Assembly (NCBI RefSeq): GCF_002056795.1
Contig: NZ_CP020104.1
Coordinates: 248,001 to 312,000 of the forward strand
Length of the DNA: 64,000 bases
Source of the DNA: Spirosoma aerolatum
GTDB taxonomy: Bacteria; Bacteroidota; Bacteroidia; Cytophagales; Spirosomataceae
Reading direction: 5' to 3'
In this document: positions 1 through 8,798 of the stretch, in pieces
Layout of the letters: each line of letters begins with the position of its first letter
Numbering within the stretch: position 1 is the stretch's first letter
The notes under the pieces: model-generated
The model's input: the letters and a program-made list of their open reading frames with translations, nothing else
Told to the model about the DNA's origin: nothing
Databases searched by the model: none
Program-made: the position numbers and the translations under genes

Positions 1-281
1 TGCCGGAGCGAAAAACGGGTTATATTTTTCATGCAAAGGATCGGTGCGTCAGGCAGATTAAATGAGCCAGAGTCAGGTTGTTTACGCATTCCTGACGACC
101 AATTGAAAAAGTGAATTTGGGTTTGTTTTTAACTTTCCGTAAGGGCAAAACTTTTGGAAAGCTGTTATCGATATCTAAACTTACGTCACGGTTTATTTAT
201 CAACCCTATGATGTATGTACCCCAATTGAGGAGGTAAGTCGAAGGCTACAGGGTTTTTCAAGTTTAATTCTGCCTGGTTAC
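1..281. other. Left-edge segment without a supportable gene
   Basis: Two forward frames are open from the window edge: one to a TGA at 112-114 and one to a TAA at 59-61. Either could be the tail of a gene that starts outside the window, but neither short peptide is recognisable. I see no RNA gene, repeat or clear promoter in the rest of the segment. Confidence 0.4.
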
Positions 282-569
282 TTATCGTTTACTGATTCGA
301 TTGTGCGTTATAGAGCGCTGTTGATCAGACTTGAAGCGTTCACCAACGCCTGCCGACAAAGCCGCGTGTTTGGTGGACCGCCCCTGCACGCGAGCCCGCC
401 ACCGACGCCAGGAAGCGGGTGTCAAATGTTCGCGCAATAATTTGATGACTGCTGACTCTGGTAAACCAAACTGGGCCTCTATTGCGTCAAAAGGAGTGCG
501 ATCTTCCCAGGCCATTTCAATCAATCGATCCAGGTCGTTTTCACTCAGTTCATGCGATTGCGGTTTCAT
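282..569 (-). CDS. DUF2805 / TIGR03643 family protein
   Basis: Small 95-residue basic protein. Residues 10-70 match the DUF2805 (TIGR03643) pattern I know from proteobacteria, cyanobacteria and Bacteroidetes: a helix-turn-helix-like segment containing DRLIEMAWEDRTPFDAIEAQ and then WRRWRARVQGR. The biochemical role of the family is unknown. The fold suggests nucleic-acid binding, but that is inference. The C-terminal 25 residues are polar and not part of the conserved core. It stands alone, and a longer opposite-strand reading frame over it is not convincing. Confidence 0.8.
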   Translation of the reverse strand: MKPQSHELSENDLDRLIEMAWEDRTPFDAIEAQFGLPESAVIKLLREHLTPASWRRWRARVQGRSTKHAALSAGVGERFKSDQQRSITHNRISKR

Positions 570-624
570 GTGCGTGTAATTCAGTTAACAAACGATAGAG
601 TACTCTACCGGCAGGTCAATTGTA

Positions 625-649
625 TATCTGGCAACGCAGTTGCCAGATA
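625..649. terminator. Short perfect hairpin, possible terminator
   Basis: Perfect inverted repeat with 11-bp arms (TATCTGGCAAC and its complement) around a 3-nt loop. It lies just past the stop codon of the leftward outer-membrane protein gene. No T-run follows on either strand, so termination is likely but not certain. Confidence 0.45.
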
Positions 650-665
650 AGAAGTCTCAAATTGC

Positions 666-1430
666 CTAAAGCGTTAGTAATAAGCCCACCGACGCATAGT
701 TGATCCAGGTAAAATTATACACTTCATCAACGTCTGCTCCGCCTTCGACCACGCGATAACCTGCCTTTATGCCAACTGTTCGATTAATGGCATAAGCGCT
801 ACCCAAAAAAATATCTTCTGCCCGGCCAAAGCGCGAGCCTAGTGCATCGCCTTCCAACCACAGGCGCCAATGCTCATCTGGCTTGTATACAACGTTGACA
901 TTAATAAGGGGTACAAATCCCAGATTAGGAAAATTTGTACGGACCGACTCGTTGGCAAACTGGACGTTCGCATCACGAATTTTGGCGGTTAGGCCCACGC
1001 CTGCCTGCCATTTCTCGCGATTGATAAATTCATAGCGATACGTCAGGCGGTAGGAGTTGAACGTATAATCAACATGTAGCGGTCGGTTGGCGGAAAAAAG
1101 CTGGTTGTTGAAATTTACATCCTGGCTTAATTCCCCGTTATAGTGCACGGTCAGGGGAGCGTATAACAGCGACAAGGTATGCCGATTCGCTATTGTATAA
1201 CTCAGTCGGGCCCTATAGAATACCGTTGGTTTTGCTGTTAGGTTGTCAGGCAGATTGACGTAAGTTCCACCCTGATTAGGAATTCTGATTTCATTGTAAG
1301 GAGTTCCCAAAACCAATCCTGATTCCAGATCGATCCGTAGTTGGGCCTGAGTTGAGTGTCCTGCAAGAAATAGTAGACTGGTGCAGAGCCCAATTAAAAT
1401 GACCTCAGGAAAATGTATTTTTCTTTGCAT
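666..1430 (-). CDS. Outer-membrane beta-barrel protein, uncharacterised
   Basis: The 254-residue product starts with a hydrophobic signal segment (about residues 10-30, cleavage near TQA-Q). The rest is alternating, aromatic-rich beta strands, e.g. RLSYTIANRHTLSLLYAPL and YRLTYRYEF, ending in a hydrophobic strand typical of Bacteroidetes barrel proteins. The composition suggests an 8-12 strand outer-membrane barrel. The substrate or partner cannot be told from the sequence. Single-gene unit, followed by a perfect hairpin. Confidence 0.65.
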   Translation of the reverse strand: MQRKIHFPEVILIGLCTSLLFLAGHSTQAQLRIDLESGLVLGTPYNEIRIPNQGGTYVNLPDNLTAKPTVFYRARLSYTIANRHTLSLLYAPLTVHYNGELSQDVNFNNQLFSANRPLHVDYTFNSYRLTYRYEFINREKWQAGVGLTAKIRDANVQFANESVRTNFPNLGFVPLINVNVVYKPDEHWRLWLEGDALGSRFGRAEDIFLGSAYAINRTVGIKAGYRVVEGGADVDEVYNFTWINYASVGLLLTL

Positions 1431-1594
1431 TATTCCTAAACGATCTTGCCAACAAATGGTTTTCCTCTAAACGCTTAGTAGATTGTGCCCGGCCTATCCG
1501 AAAAAAAGCTGGCTTACTGTAAATAAACGTCAGCGACTGGGCGATTTCTCCAGCATCACCATTCAGACCGATTCAGTTAACGTAATTAAGAACA

Positions 1595-2479
1595 ATGGCA
1601 TCTGGCATTTTTGCAGTTTTAGATGATATAGCCGCTTTAATGGACGACATGGCTTTAGCTACAAAAGTAGCAACGCGAAAGACGGCGGGCATACTGGGAG
1701 ACGATCTGGCTGTCAATGCGGAAAAGGCTACAGGATTCGTGGCAGACAGAGAGTTACCTATACTCTGGGCCATTACTAAAGGTTCTCTACTCAATAAGCT
1801 CATTATTGTTCCGATTGCGCTACTCCTGAACGCCTTCTTTCCGGTTGCCATTCCTATCGTTCTATTGCTGGGCGGCTGTTATCTGGCCTACGAGGGAGCC
1901 GAGAAAATACTAGAATCCATTAGTAAATCGAAAAAGAGTGTCCATCCTGCAACAACGGAAGGCGCTCAGCAACAGTCGGCCGCCGATAATGAAAAAACCA
2001 AAGTAAAAGCCGCTATTACCACCGACTTCATTCTGTCGGTTGAAATTGTCATTATTGCCTTGGGATCAGTAACCGATCAGCCATCACTAATTCAGATTAT
2101 GACGGTATCGGCAGTGGCCTTGCTCGCTACGGTTGGGGTGTATGGTCTGGTAGCCCTCCTCGTCCGAATGGATGATGCCGGACGCCAGTTGATCAGTTGG
2201 TCGGATGATAAAGGAATCTTGAGTAAGCTTGGTCATGGGCTGGTCGGAGCACTGCCTATTGTCATCAGGCTCTTAAGTGTGGTAGGTACCATTGCCCTTT
2301 TGCTGGTATCCGGTGGAATATTTGTGCATAACCTACACTTCCTGCATACGTTGTTGCCTAGTCTTCCTGCGTTCGTAAAGGAATTTGGTATTGGGCTAAT
2401 TGTTGGGTTGTTGATTGTCGGTCTTCTTACCCTGTTTAAGTTGATTACCCGGCCTTCTAAAACGCAAACAGCTCATTAG
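1595..2479 (+). CDS. DUF808 family inner-membrane protein (YedI-like)
   Basis: 294 residues. The N-terminus has the hallmark of DUF808/YedI: MASGIFAVLDDIAALMDDMA, then the KTAGILGDDLAVNAEKATGF segment. At least four or five hydrophobic helices follow (about residues 70-95, 145-165, 170-190, 220-245 and 265-285). Length agrees with the family (about 300). It sits in the cytoplasmic membrane, and no biochemical function is established for E. coli YedI. It is convergent with the esterase gene to its right, with a strong hairpin between. Confidence 0.85.
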   Translation: MASGIFAVLDDIAALMDDMALATKVATRKTAGILGDDLAVNAEKATGFVADRELPILWAITKGSLLNKLIIVPIALLLNAFFPVAIPIVLLLGGCYLAYEGAEKILESISKSKKSVHPATTEGAQQQSAADNEKTKVKAAITTDFILSVEIVIIALGSVTDQPSLIQIMTVSAVALLATVGVYGLVALLVRMDDAGRQLISWSDDKGILSKLGHGLVGALPIVIRLLSVVGTIALLLVSGGIFVHNLHFLHTLLPSLPAFVKEFGIGLIVGLLIVGLLTLFKLITRPSKTQTAH

Positions 2480-2559
2480 GGCGATCAAAATCACACGGCT
2501 ACTATGTATGGTGCATTTGCGTTAAGCATACCAGAGCAAGAACTATTCATAAAATACAG

Positions 2560-2603
2560 CGGTGGAGCAAACTCGGCTGTTTAATCGCGAATTTGCTCCA
2601 CCG
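2560..2603. terminator. Bidirectional terminator hairpin
   Basis: Perfect 12-bp inverted repeat (CGGTGGAGCAAA and its complement) with a 20-nt loop. It lies between the convergent DUF808 gene and the carboxylesterase gene, so it can serve transcripts from both sides. Confidence 0.6.
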
Positions 2604-2618
2604 TTATCAATTATAGAC

Positions 2619-4244
2619 CTACATCGACTTGCCGCTTGCAATTTCCAGCAGTTCTTTGTCGGGGTGATTTTTCACCTGGCAGGTATTATCAAACAGCATT
2701 GTAGCGCCGTTTTGGGCATTATACTGCGGCCAGTTGGGTAAGCTTTTATTGTTTGGATTTCCAGTGCGGGCGAAGGCGATCCAGGCGTTGCTCATTTTAT
2801 CGGCCAGCGCGTAGGCATCTTTGCCACCGCCGGTCATCTCTTCGCAACGGGCAATGTTGTTGAACGCAAACGGAATTTCCATGCAGTGCATTGATTTATA
2901 TAGTCCATCGTTTACGGGCGAATTCCAGGTGAAGAGGTACATATATACCGGAGCGGCACCTGCAACGGCTTTCTGGTTTGCCTGCCGGATAACACCCGCC
3001 CGGAAATTGATGTCGATGTTGATGTAATCGGCGGGGCTGGAGGTTTCAGGATAGGCTTTTTTTACGGCTGCCATGTAGGCATCAGTTTTGTCGCCAATTC
3101 GTTTCTGCATGGCTGCTTTGGCCGCTTCCATATCGGTTACGCGGTTGCCCGGATTGAAAGGGCCAAACTCGGTTTTGGTGGAACCAACCAGCAATGGGAC
3201 GTTTTTAGCCAACTCCATCGCTGCGGGTTCCGAAATCTGATAGGGGAGGAAATTGCCGTCGTGGATCGGTCCCCAGCCCAGGCCAAAACCGCCTTGATTT
3301 TGCCCTTTCAAACTTTCATTTACTTTGCGTAGGGCGCGTTTTCCGGCAGCGTTCAGGCGCTCGTAGGAGATTTTTTGCAGCGAATCGACCTGGTTAGGTT
3401 GAAAATGCAATTCTTCCAGCAACGCAGCACTGACTTTTCGGGCCAGATCGCTTTCGGTGAAGCTGGTTAGGTAGCTACCACTCTGTACAATGGCTTTGTG
3501 GAACAACCCTTTTGCCGAAGGCGCATTCATCAGGCTTGTGACTTTGCCGCCACCTCCCGACTGACCGAAAATGGTTACGTTGTTCGGATCGCCACCAAAC
3601 TGGGCAATGTTTTCTTTCACCCATTGCAGCGACGCGACCAGATCCATCAGGCCAGCGTTGGGCGAATTTTTGTATTTCTCACCATAGGCCGACAAATCGA
3701 GGAAACCCAGAATGTTCAGCCGGTGATTGATCGTTACTACCACCACGTCGCCCTTTTTCGACAGATTTTCCCCATCGTAGGAGGGCAGCTCAACCGACGA
3801 GCCCGCCGTGAATCCGCCCCCGTGAAACCATACCATTACCGGACGTTTCTTCGCTTCGGTCAGTTGGGGTGTCCAGACGTTCAGACTCAGGCAATTTTCG
3901 TTGGTGTAGCCCCAGTCGTGGTGAAATGGAAACTCGATTTCGTCGTAGGTAGATGTGGTTGGGTCCATTGGGCAAACCGGGCCGTAGGTCATCGACGAGC
4001 GCACACCTGTCCACGAATCGGGTTTAGAGGGGCCCATGAATCGCTCGGCTTTGGCATACGGAATGCCCTTAAACGTAAATGTGCCGTTGTGAATATAGCC
4101 ACGTACTTTACCGGATGCCGTAGGCGCCACGGCGATGTCTTTACCAGCCATGATTGGCGTGGGCGCTGCTTTTGGGGCTTGCGCTACGGTTAGCAACGGA
4201 AGGCTCAGCGCTGCTAACGCGAATAGAATTGTGTTGGTTTTCAT
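2619..4244 (-). CDS. Secreted type-B carboxylesterase
   Basis: Carboxylesterase/lipase of the alpha/beta-hydrolase type-B family, 541 residues from the chosen start. I start at the Met that opens a clear signal peptide (MKTNTILFALAALSLPLL...AQA); an upstream in-frame Met would add 23 polar residues in front of it. Seen: the oxyanion motif HGGG at 141-144, the nucleophile motif FGQSGGGG with Ser229, and the usual NHRLNILGF and GGDPNNVT blocks. The nucleophile elbow reads GQSGG rather than the usual GESAG/GQSAG. It is likely periplasmic or extracellular and hydrolyses acyl esters; substrate unknown. It is the last gene of the leftward esterase cluster, separated from the next by a large inverted repeat, so it may be transcribed separately. 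Confidence 0.88.
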   Translation of the reverse strand: MKTNTILFALAALSLPLLTVAQAPKAAPTPIMAGKDIAVAPTASGKVRGYIHNGTFTFKGIPYAKAERFMGPSKPDSWTGVRSSMTYGPVCPMDPTTSTYDEIEFPFHHDWGYTNENCLSLNVWTPQLTEAKKRPVMVWFHGGGFTAGSSVELPSYDGENLSKKGDVVVVTINHRLNILGFLDLSAYGEKYKNSPNAGLMDLVASLQWVKENIAQFGGDPNNVTIFGQSGGGGKVTSLMNAPSAKGLFHKAIVQSGSYLTSFTESDLARKVSAALLEELHFQPNQVDSLQKISYERLNAAGKRALRKVNESLKGQNQGGFGLGWGPIHDGNFLPYQISEPAAMELAKNVPLLVGSTKTEFGPFNPGNRVTDMEAAKAAMQKRIGDKTDAYMAAVKKAYPETSSPADYINIDINFRAGVIRQANQKAVAGAAPVYMYLFTWNSPVNDGLYKSMHCMEIPFAFNNIARCEEMTGGGKDAYALADKMSNAWIAFARTGNPNNKSLPNWPQYNAQNGATMLFDNTCQVKNHPDKELLEIASGKSM

Positions 4245-4304
4245 TGGAGTTTGGGTACTTGTAGGTTGGTTAATTGTTTGATTTTCAATAGAGAGTTGGC
4301 CTGA

Positions 4305-4387
4305 CATTGTCATTCCGACGATAGGAGGAATCTCAAACGTGACTATTACTCAGGCTTGAGATTCCTCCTATCGTCGGAATGACAATG
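4305..4387. repeat. Perfect 32-bp inverted repeat, dispersed element copy 1
   Basis: Two perfectly complementary 32-bp arms (4305-4336 and 4356-4387) flank a 19-nt loop in the gap between two esterase genes. The core TCATTCCGAC...AGGAGGAATC is shared with the element at 28168-28239. That points to a dispersed palindromic (REP/MITE-like) family rather than a local terminator. No coding capacity. Confidence 0.8.
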
Positions 4388-4442
4388 CCACAACTCAATC
4401 TACAGCGAGGTTCGTGCTTTCGGGAGCTTGTTTATTGATGAA

Positions 4443-5984
4443 TTATCGCTTGCTAATGGTCGAAAACAGAAAGTCGAGGGCTGGTCCGTCGGGTAGTTGT
4501 GCAGCCACAGTTTTATCGCCAAAGACCATAACCTGTTTTTCTTTTATTGAATAGGAAGGCCACTGCGGAAGCCCTTTGCCATTTGGGTTGCCCGTTTTGA
4601 TGAAATTGGCAATAAAGCCTGACATATTTCGGGCCAGTTCACTATCGGTCGGTTCTAGTGGACGGAGCTTACGGTCGATGAATTTTAAGTTGTCGTAGAT
4701 GTAGGCAACTTCTCCGGTATGGAAGGCACCATAGCGGGCATATTCGCCCGTTGCCGGAATCTTTCGCATAAATCGGTAAACGTAAACGGGCTTCCCCTGT
4801 TTGCTGGCAATGTTGGCCCAGGTGTAGTTCTGCGCCCCAAAAATCATGTCTCTGGAGATTTTCATCTGTGAACTGGCCGCTTCCGCATCGGTTCCGCCCG
4901 GATAGTATTTCAGAAACTGCTCTGCTTTATCACCATATTGTTGCTCAATCTGCTTTCGATAGGCTTCTGCATTTTTCGGCGGTCCAAACGACATGCCTTC
5001 GTCTTCGTTCCAGCCTGTTAGCAAGGCCACATTGTTTTCTTTACCAGCCGCAAAAATGGCCGGAATGGACGCTGGCAATACATAACCGTCGATGATTGGG
5101 CCGCGACCCTGGGCTTTTTTCAGGATTTCTTCAGCTGGTTTGGCGCGCAACTCTGCCAATGAGGATGCCCCCAATGCCTGAGCCATTTTCAGACCAGCTT
5201 CTTCGCCCTGTTGAAGCGTTGGGTGAGGGTTTGCAAAGCTGGCTCCACTTTCGGCAATGGCTTTTGTGAACAACCCTTTTGCGAGTGGCGTGGCTACCAT
5301 GCAGTTGACACTCATGGACCCGGCCGACTGTCCGGCAAGGGTTACATTATTCGGATCGCCCCCAAATTGAGCGATGTTTTTCCGGACCCACTGCAAAGCC
5401 GCTACCTGGTCCATCAGCCCATAATTGCCCGATGCCTGATGCGGAGATTCTTTCGTCAGTTCAGGGTGGGCAAAGAAACCAAATGGCCCAACGCGGTAGT
5501 TGGCACTGACGAAAATGATGCCTTTTTTAGCCGTGGCCTCACCGTCGTAAATAGCACAGCCAGCACCACCGCTGTTAAATCCTCCGCCATAGATCCAGAC
5601 CAGCACAGGCCGTTTTTCGCTAGACGATTTAGCCCCCGACCATACATTTAGATATAGGCAATCTTCACTGATCGGCTCTTTCGGAATCAGGAATTCAGCA
5701 CTCCACGGCCCAAACGGATTGGGCGTACCCTGCATTGGACTTGGGCCAAAGGCATCGCACTTACGAACGCCCGACCAGGGTTTTACGGGCTGGGGTGCTT
5801 TCCAGCGTAGGTCACCAACGGGTGGTGCGGCAAACGGAATGCCCCGAAAAATATGGATATCGCCATCCTGATTGAGTGTCCCGGAAATCATACCGCCTTC
5901 TACCTTCACCGTATCGAAATCCTTTGTAGCAATAGTAAAGGCGACTGGTAAAGCCAGACAGAGTAAAAAGAGAGTCGTTTTCAT
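4443..5984 (-). CDS. Secreted type-B carboxylesterase (second copy)
   Basis: 513 residues from the Met that begins a signal peptide (MKTTLFLLCLALPVAF). A longer reading frame upstream overlaps the neighbouring gene and lacks a signal, so it is rejected. Seen: FRGIPFAAPPVG block, oxyanion motif YGGG near 132-135, nucleophile GQSAG with Ser220, and GGDPNNVT before it. Known type-B carboxylesterases cleave carboxylic esters; this one is probably exported and may act on acylated sugars or plant-wall esters given its neighbours. It lies about 20 bp downstream of a CE1-like esterase gene, suggesting one operon. It is clearly a diverged paralogue of the esterase to its left. Confidence 0.88.
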   Translation of the reverse strand: MKTTLFLLCLALPVAFTIATKDFDTVKVEGGMISGTLNQDGDIHIFRGIPFAAPPVGDLRWKAPQPVKPWSGVRKCDAFGPSPMQGTPNPFGPWSAEFLIPKEPISEDCLYLNVWSGAKSSSEKRPVLVWIYGGGFNSGGAGCAIYDGEATAKKGIIFVSANYRVGPFGFFAHPELTKESPHQASGNYGLMDQVAALQWVRKNIAQFGGDPNNVTLAGQSAGSMSVNCMVATPLAKGLFTKAIAESGASFANPHPTLQQGEEAGLKMAQALGASSLAELRAKPAEEILKKAQGRGPIIDGYVLPASIPAIFAAGKENNVALLTGWNEDEGMSFGPPKNAEAYRKQIEQQYGDKAEQFLKYYPGGTDAEAASSQMKISRDMIFGAQNYTWANIASKQGKPVYVYRFMRKIPATGEYARYGAFHTGEVAYIYDNLKFIDRKLRPLEPTDSELARNMSGFIANFIKTGNPNGKGLPQWPSYSIKEKQVMVFGDKTVAAQLPDGPALDFLFSTISKR

Positions 5985-6003
5985 ATAATAAATCTGCGTT
6001 CTA

Positions 6004-6888
6004 TCATGGAATAGCAACCTGATTCGCTTTGAGGACTTTACTGAAAAACAATACCTGATAGGGTAGGGCATTCTCCCAGTACTCCCAGGTATGGGCACCG
6101 GGCCGTTCGGTATAATCGTGTGGTGTTTTGTTTTCCATAAGTTGACGGTGTAAATCCCGGTTGCCCACAATCAGAAAATCATCCACACCAATATCGAAAA
6201 TGAGTGGTAACCCATTTTTCTTGAGCTGATCAGCCAGTGTAACCATCGTGTAGCCCGGATAAGGTGTGTCGCCTTCCTTCGGTGGGCCCAGTAACTTGGC
6301 AAAGTTTTCGGAGCGAGACTTAGCAAAATCAGCTTCAACTTTCCAGGTAGCCGTATTAATGTTCATGACCCCGCTCATGCTACCCGCAGCCGAATACAGA
6401 TCAGGGTGGCGGCTGGATATGAACATGGCTCCGTGGCCACCCATGCTTAGGCCCGCAATAACCCGACCTTTGCGGTCGCGGATGGTGCGGTAGGTATTGT
6501 CGATCCGGTCGATCAGCTCTTTGGAAATGAAGGTCTCGAACTGGCTGGTTTTGACGAGTGGGCTATCGAAATAGTAGCTGCCAGGGTCGCCATCGGGTGT
6601 AACAATGATTAGGTTGTACTGGTCAGCTAGCCTTTGTAATAGTTCTTTATCTGCCGGTTTGGTTAGCCAGTCGCGAAAACTGCCTTTACCCCCATGAAGC
6701 AGGTAAAGTACTGGAAAAGGTGTTGTATCGCGTTTCTTTGCGTGTATGTACCGTTCTGGTAGTACGACGGCTGCCCGAAGAGTTCGGTTCATGCTGGCGC
6801 TGGGAACATCCAAGGTATCGACCCTGGCGGCTCGAACCTGCATAGCCAGAAGGCAACCCAATGCGCTGATAAGAATTTTATTGTACAT
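6004..6888 (-). CDS. CE1/FrmB-like secreted esterase, tandem paralogue 1
   Basis: Alpha/beta hydrolase of the esterase D / feruloyl-esterase-like group (294 residues). The start is placed at the Met opening the signal peptide (MYNKILISALGCLLAMQVRA); the longer frame overlaps the upstream gene. Motifs seen: LYLLHGG oxyanion region at 61-67, GLSMGGHGA nucleophile elbow with Ser148, VDDFLI acid region, and GAHTWEYW with the catalytic His near the C-terminus. Family members hydrolyse aromatic-acid, acetyl or thiol esters; the substrate here is unknown. It is 11 bp from the next gene upstream, which encodes a close paralogue, so cotranscription is likely. Confidence 0.88.
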   Translation of the reverse strand: MYNKILISALGCLLAMQVRAARVDTLDVPSASMNRTLRAAVVLPERYIHAKKRDTTPFPVLYLLHGGKGSFRDWLTKPADKELLQRLADQYNLIIVTPDGDPGSYYFDSPLVKTSQFETFISKELIDRIDNTYRTIRDRKGRVIAGLSMGGHGAMFISSRHPDLYSAAGSMSGVMNINTATWKVEADFAKSRSENFAKLLGPPKEGDTPYPGYTMVTLADQLKKNGLPLIFDIGVDDFLIVGNRDLHRQLMENKTPHDYTERPGAHTWEYWENALPYQVLFFSKVLKANQVAIP

Positions 6889-6899
6889 GATAGGTTGGC

Positions 6900-7769
6900 T
6901 TATGGAGCTATCGATCCGTTTGCTTTCAATGCATTGCTGAAAAACAAGACGTGATTGGGTAATGAATTTTGCCAGTAGTCCCAACTATGGCCACCTGGGC
7001 GTTCGCTATAATCGTGGGGTGTCTGATTGAAAACCAGCCTTCGGTGAAGTTCCCGATTTGGCTCAATCAGGAAATCATCAACACCACAATCAACAATTAA
7101 TTTCTGATTATTGGCTTTTAGTTTGTCGGCCAGGTTAATGACCGAGAAAGCCGCGTAGGTTTGCGGCACCTGCTCAATAGGCCCTAGTATTTTCTCGAAT
7201 TCCAGTTTAATACCATTCATCATATCTGGGGGAAGTTTCCAGCTTTGCATATCGGGGTTGAGGGCGCCACTCATGCTACCGGCTGCACAGTAAAGGTCTG
7301 GATGACGGGCAGCCAGCAAAAGCGACCCGTAGCCCCCCATACTCAGGCCCGTAATGACCCGGCCTTTGCGGTCGCGGATGGTTCGATAGGTATTATCGAT
7401 CTTGCCAATTACCTCTTTAGTCAGATAGGTTTCGAACTGGCTGTCTTTTCGAACCGGGCTATCCAGATAGTAACTGAAAACTTCCCCTTCCGGCATCGCA
7501 ATGATGAGGTTATATTGATCGGCTAATCGCTGAATCAGATTCTTATCGGGCGTTTTGGTGAGCCAATCATTGAAATGACCATATCCGCCATGAAGCAGGT
7601 AAAGCACTGGATAATTCGCCTTGCTTTTCGCGTAGCTTTCGGGCAATACGACTACCGCCCGCATGGACTTTTGCATAACAGCACTCGGCACATCCAGCGA
7701 ATCGACTTTAGCCGCCCAGGCAGACAATGTTGCAAAAAGGCTAAGGCCGAAAAGAAGCGTTTTGATCAT
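6900..7769 (-). CDS. CE1/FrmB-like secreted esterase, tandem paralogue 2
   Basis: 289 residues with an N-terminal signal peptide (MIKTLLFGLSLFATLSAWA). It carries the same motif set as its two neighbours: LYLLHGG, GLSMGGYGS around the catalytic Ser, VDDFLIEPNRELHRRL, and GGHSWDYW with the catalytic His. The paralogues share long identical stretches such as NTYRTIRDRKGRVI, which indicates tandem duplication. Fifteen bases separate it from paralogue 3 and 11 from paralogue 1, so the three look like one transcript. Likely periplasmic or outer-membrane-associated acyl esterase; actual substrate not deducible. Confidence 0.87.
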   Translation of the reverse strand: MIKTLLFGLSLFATLSAWAAKVDSLDVPSAVMQKSMRAVVVLPESYAKSKANYPVLYLLHGGYGHFNDWLTKTPDKNLIQRLADQYNLIIAMPEGEVFSYYLDSPVRKDSQFETYLTKEVIGKIDNTYRTIRDRKGRVITGLSMGGYGSLLLAARHPDLYCAAGSMSGALNPDMQSWKLPPDMMNGIKLEFEKILGPIEQVPQTYAAFSVINLADKLKANNQKLIVDCGVDDFLIEPNRELHRRLVFNQTPHDYSERPGGHSWDYWQNSLPNHVLFFSNALKANGSIAP

Positions 7770-7784
7770 ATGTTTCCGTGAAAT

Positions 7785-8681
7785 TTACTGAGCTATTGTG
7801 CCATTCGCTTTCAAAACCTTCTGAAAAAACAGCAGATGATAAGGGAGCGAGTTTTGCCAGTACTCCCAGGTATGGCCGCCCGGATGCTCGGTATAATCGT
7901 GCTCTACTTTGCTGTAGACCAATCGACGGTGCAGTTCACGGTTTGGCTCGATCAAAAAATCATCGACACCACAGTCAATAATAATCTTCTGACCATTGGC
8001 TTTGATTTTATCGGTCATGTAAACGACTGAATTGGCTGCGTACTGGTCGGGTGTTGCCCCCAGCGGGCCTAAAATCCGGGTGAATCCTTCTTCTACCCGT
8101 TTCTCGAAAGTTGGATCGATGCGCCATGTTTTGTAATTCAGATCGACAGCACCACTCATGCTACCAGCCGCACAATATAATTCAGGGTGGCGCGTAGCTA
8201 AATACAATGCCCCATGTCCGCCCATACTCAGACCCGAAATGACCCGTCCTTTGCTATCGCGGATGGTTCGGTAGGTATTGTCAATTTTGCCGATTACTTC
8301 TTTGGTCAGGTAGGTTTCAAACAGGTTGTCTTTCTGGGTCGGACTGTCCAGATAACCACTGAGTCGATCACCTTCCGGCATTACAATAATGAGGTTATAC
8401 TGATCGGCCAGTTTGTGGATCAGCATTTTGTCGGGCGTTTGCTTGAGCCAGTCGCTAAACTGCCCACCTCCGCCATGCAATAGGTACAGAACTGGATACG
8501 GAGTTTTACTCTTCGCATATGATTCGGGAAGCACAACGGCTGCCCGCATGGCCCGATTCATAGCTGTGCTTGGTACCTCCAGCGTATCGACTTTAGCGCT
8601 GAAAGCCAGCCCTGGTAAGGCGAGTAGACTAAGATAAATGAAGAAATGAATTACGCGCATGGACATCATTTGATAGGACAC
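7785..8681 (-). CDS. CE1/FrmB-like secreted esterase, tandem paralogue 3
   Basis: 298 residues as drawn. The signal sequence begins at MRVIHFFIYLSLLALPG, so translation may start at one of the inner Met codons (residue 5, 6 or 8). Motifs: LYLLHGGGG, GLSMGGHGALY with the catalytic Ser, VDDFLIEPNRELHRRL, and GGHTWEYW. It is the first gene of the leftward esterase cluster and starts opposite a Nudix-type regulator gene. That layout suggests the regulator controls it. Known relatives include feruloyl and acetyl-xylan esterases and S-formylglutathione hydrolase; the signal peptide argues against the last. Confidence 0.87.
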   Translation of the reverse strand: MSYQMMSMRVIHFFIYLSLLALPGLAFSAKVDTLEVPSTAMNRAMRAAVVLPESYAKSKTPYPVLYLLHGGGGQFSDWLKQTPDKMLIHKLADQYNLIIVMPEGDRLSGYLDSPTQKDNLFETYLTKEVIGKIDNTYRTIRDSKGRVISGLSMGGHGALYLATRHPELYCAAGSMSGAVDLNYKTWRIDPTFEKRVEEGFTRILGPLGATPDQYAANSVVYMTDKIKANGQKIIIDCGVDDFLIEPNRELHRRLVYSKVEHDYTEHPGGHTWEYWQNSLPYHLLFFQKVLKANGTIAQ

Positions 8682-8686
8682 ATGGG

Positions 8687-8699
8687 TTCAATTTGAACA
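8687..8699. promoter_or_regulatory. Palindrome in the esterase/regulator divergent gap
   Basis: Perfect 6-bp arms around one central base (GTTCAA-T-TTGAAC), six bases upstream of the outermost esterase start on the leftward strand. The position fits an operator for the divergent NrtR-type regulator, but no family consensus was compared. Confidence 0.3.
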
Positions 8700-8798
8700 G
8701 GCTTTGAGGTAGGCTCGCAAATAATAGTATCTTTATGTCAAAAGTACGCAAAGATGGATTACATCAGCAGAGTAACTGTATTTTTGTTGTAAAATTTT

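Noticed and set aside
111..440. 109-codon forward open frame
   Set aside because: It overlaps the conserved DUF2805 gene on the opposite strand, has no recognisable domain, and its composition reads like an antisense shadow.
3498..4193. Long frame opposite the first carboxylesterase
   Set aside because: It is antisense to a well-conserved gene, has no domain pattern, and is explained by the codon bias of the sense strand.
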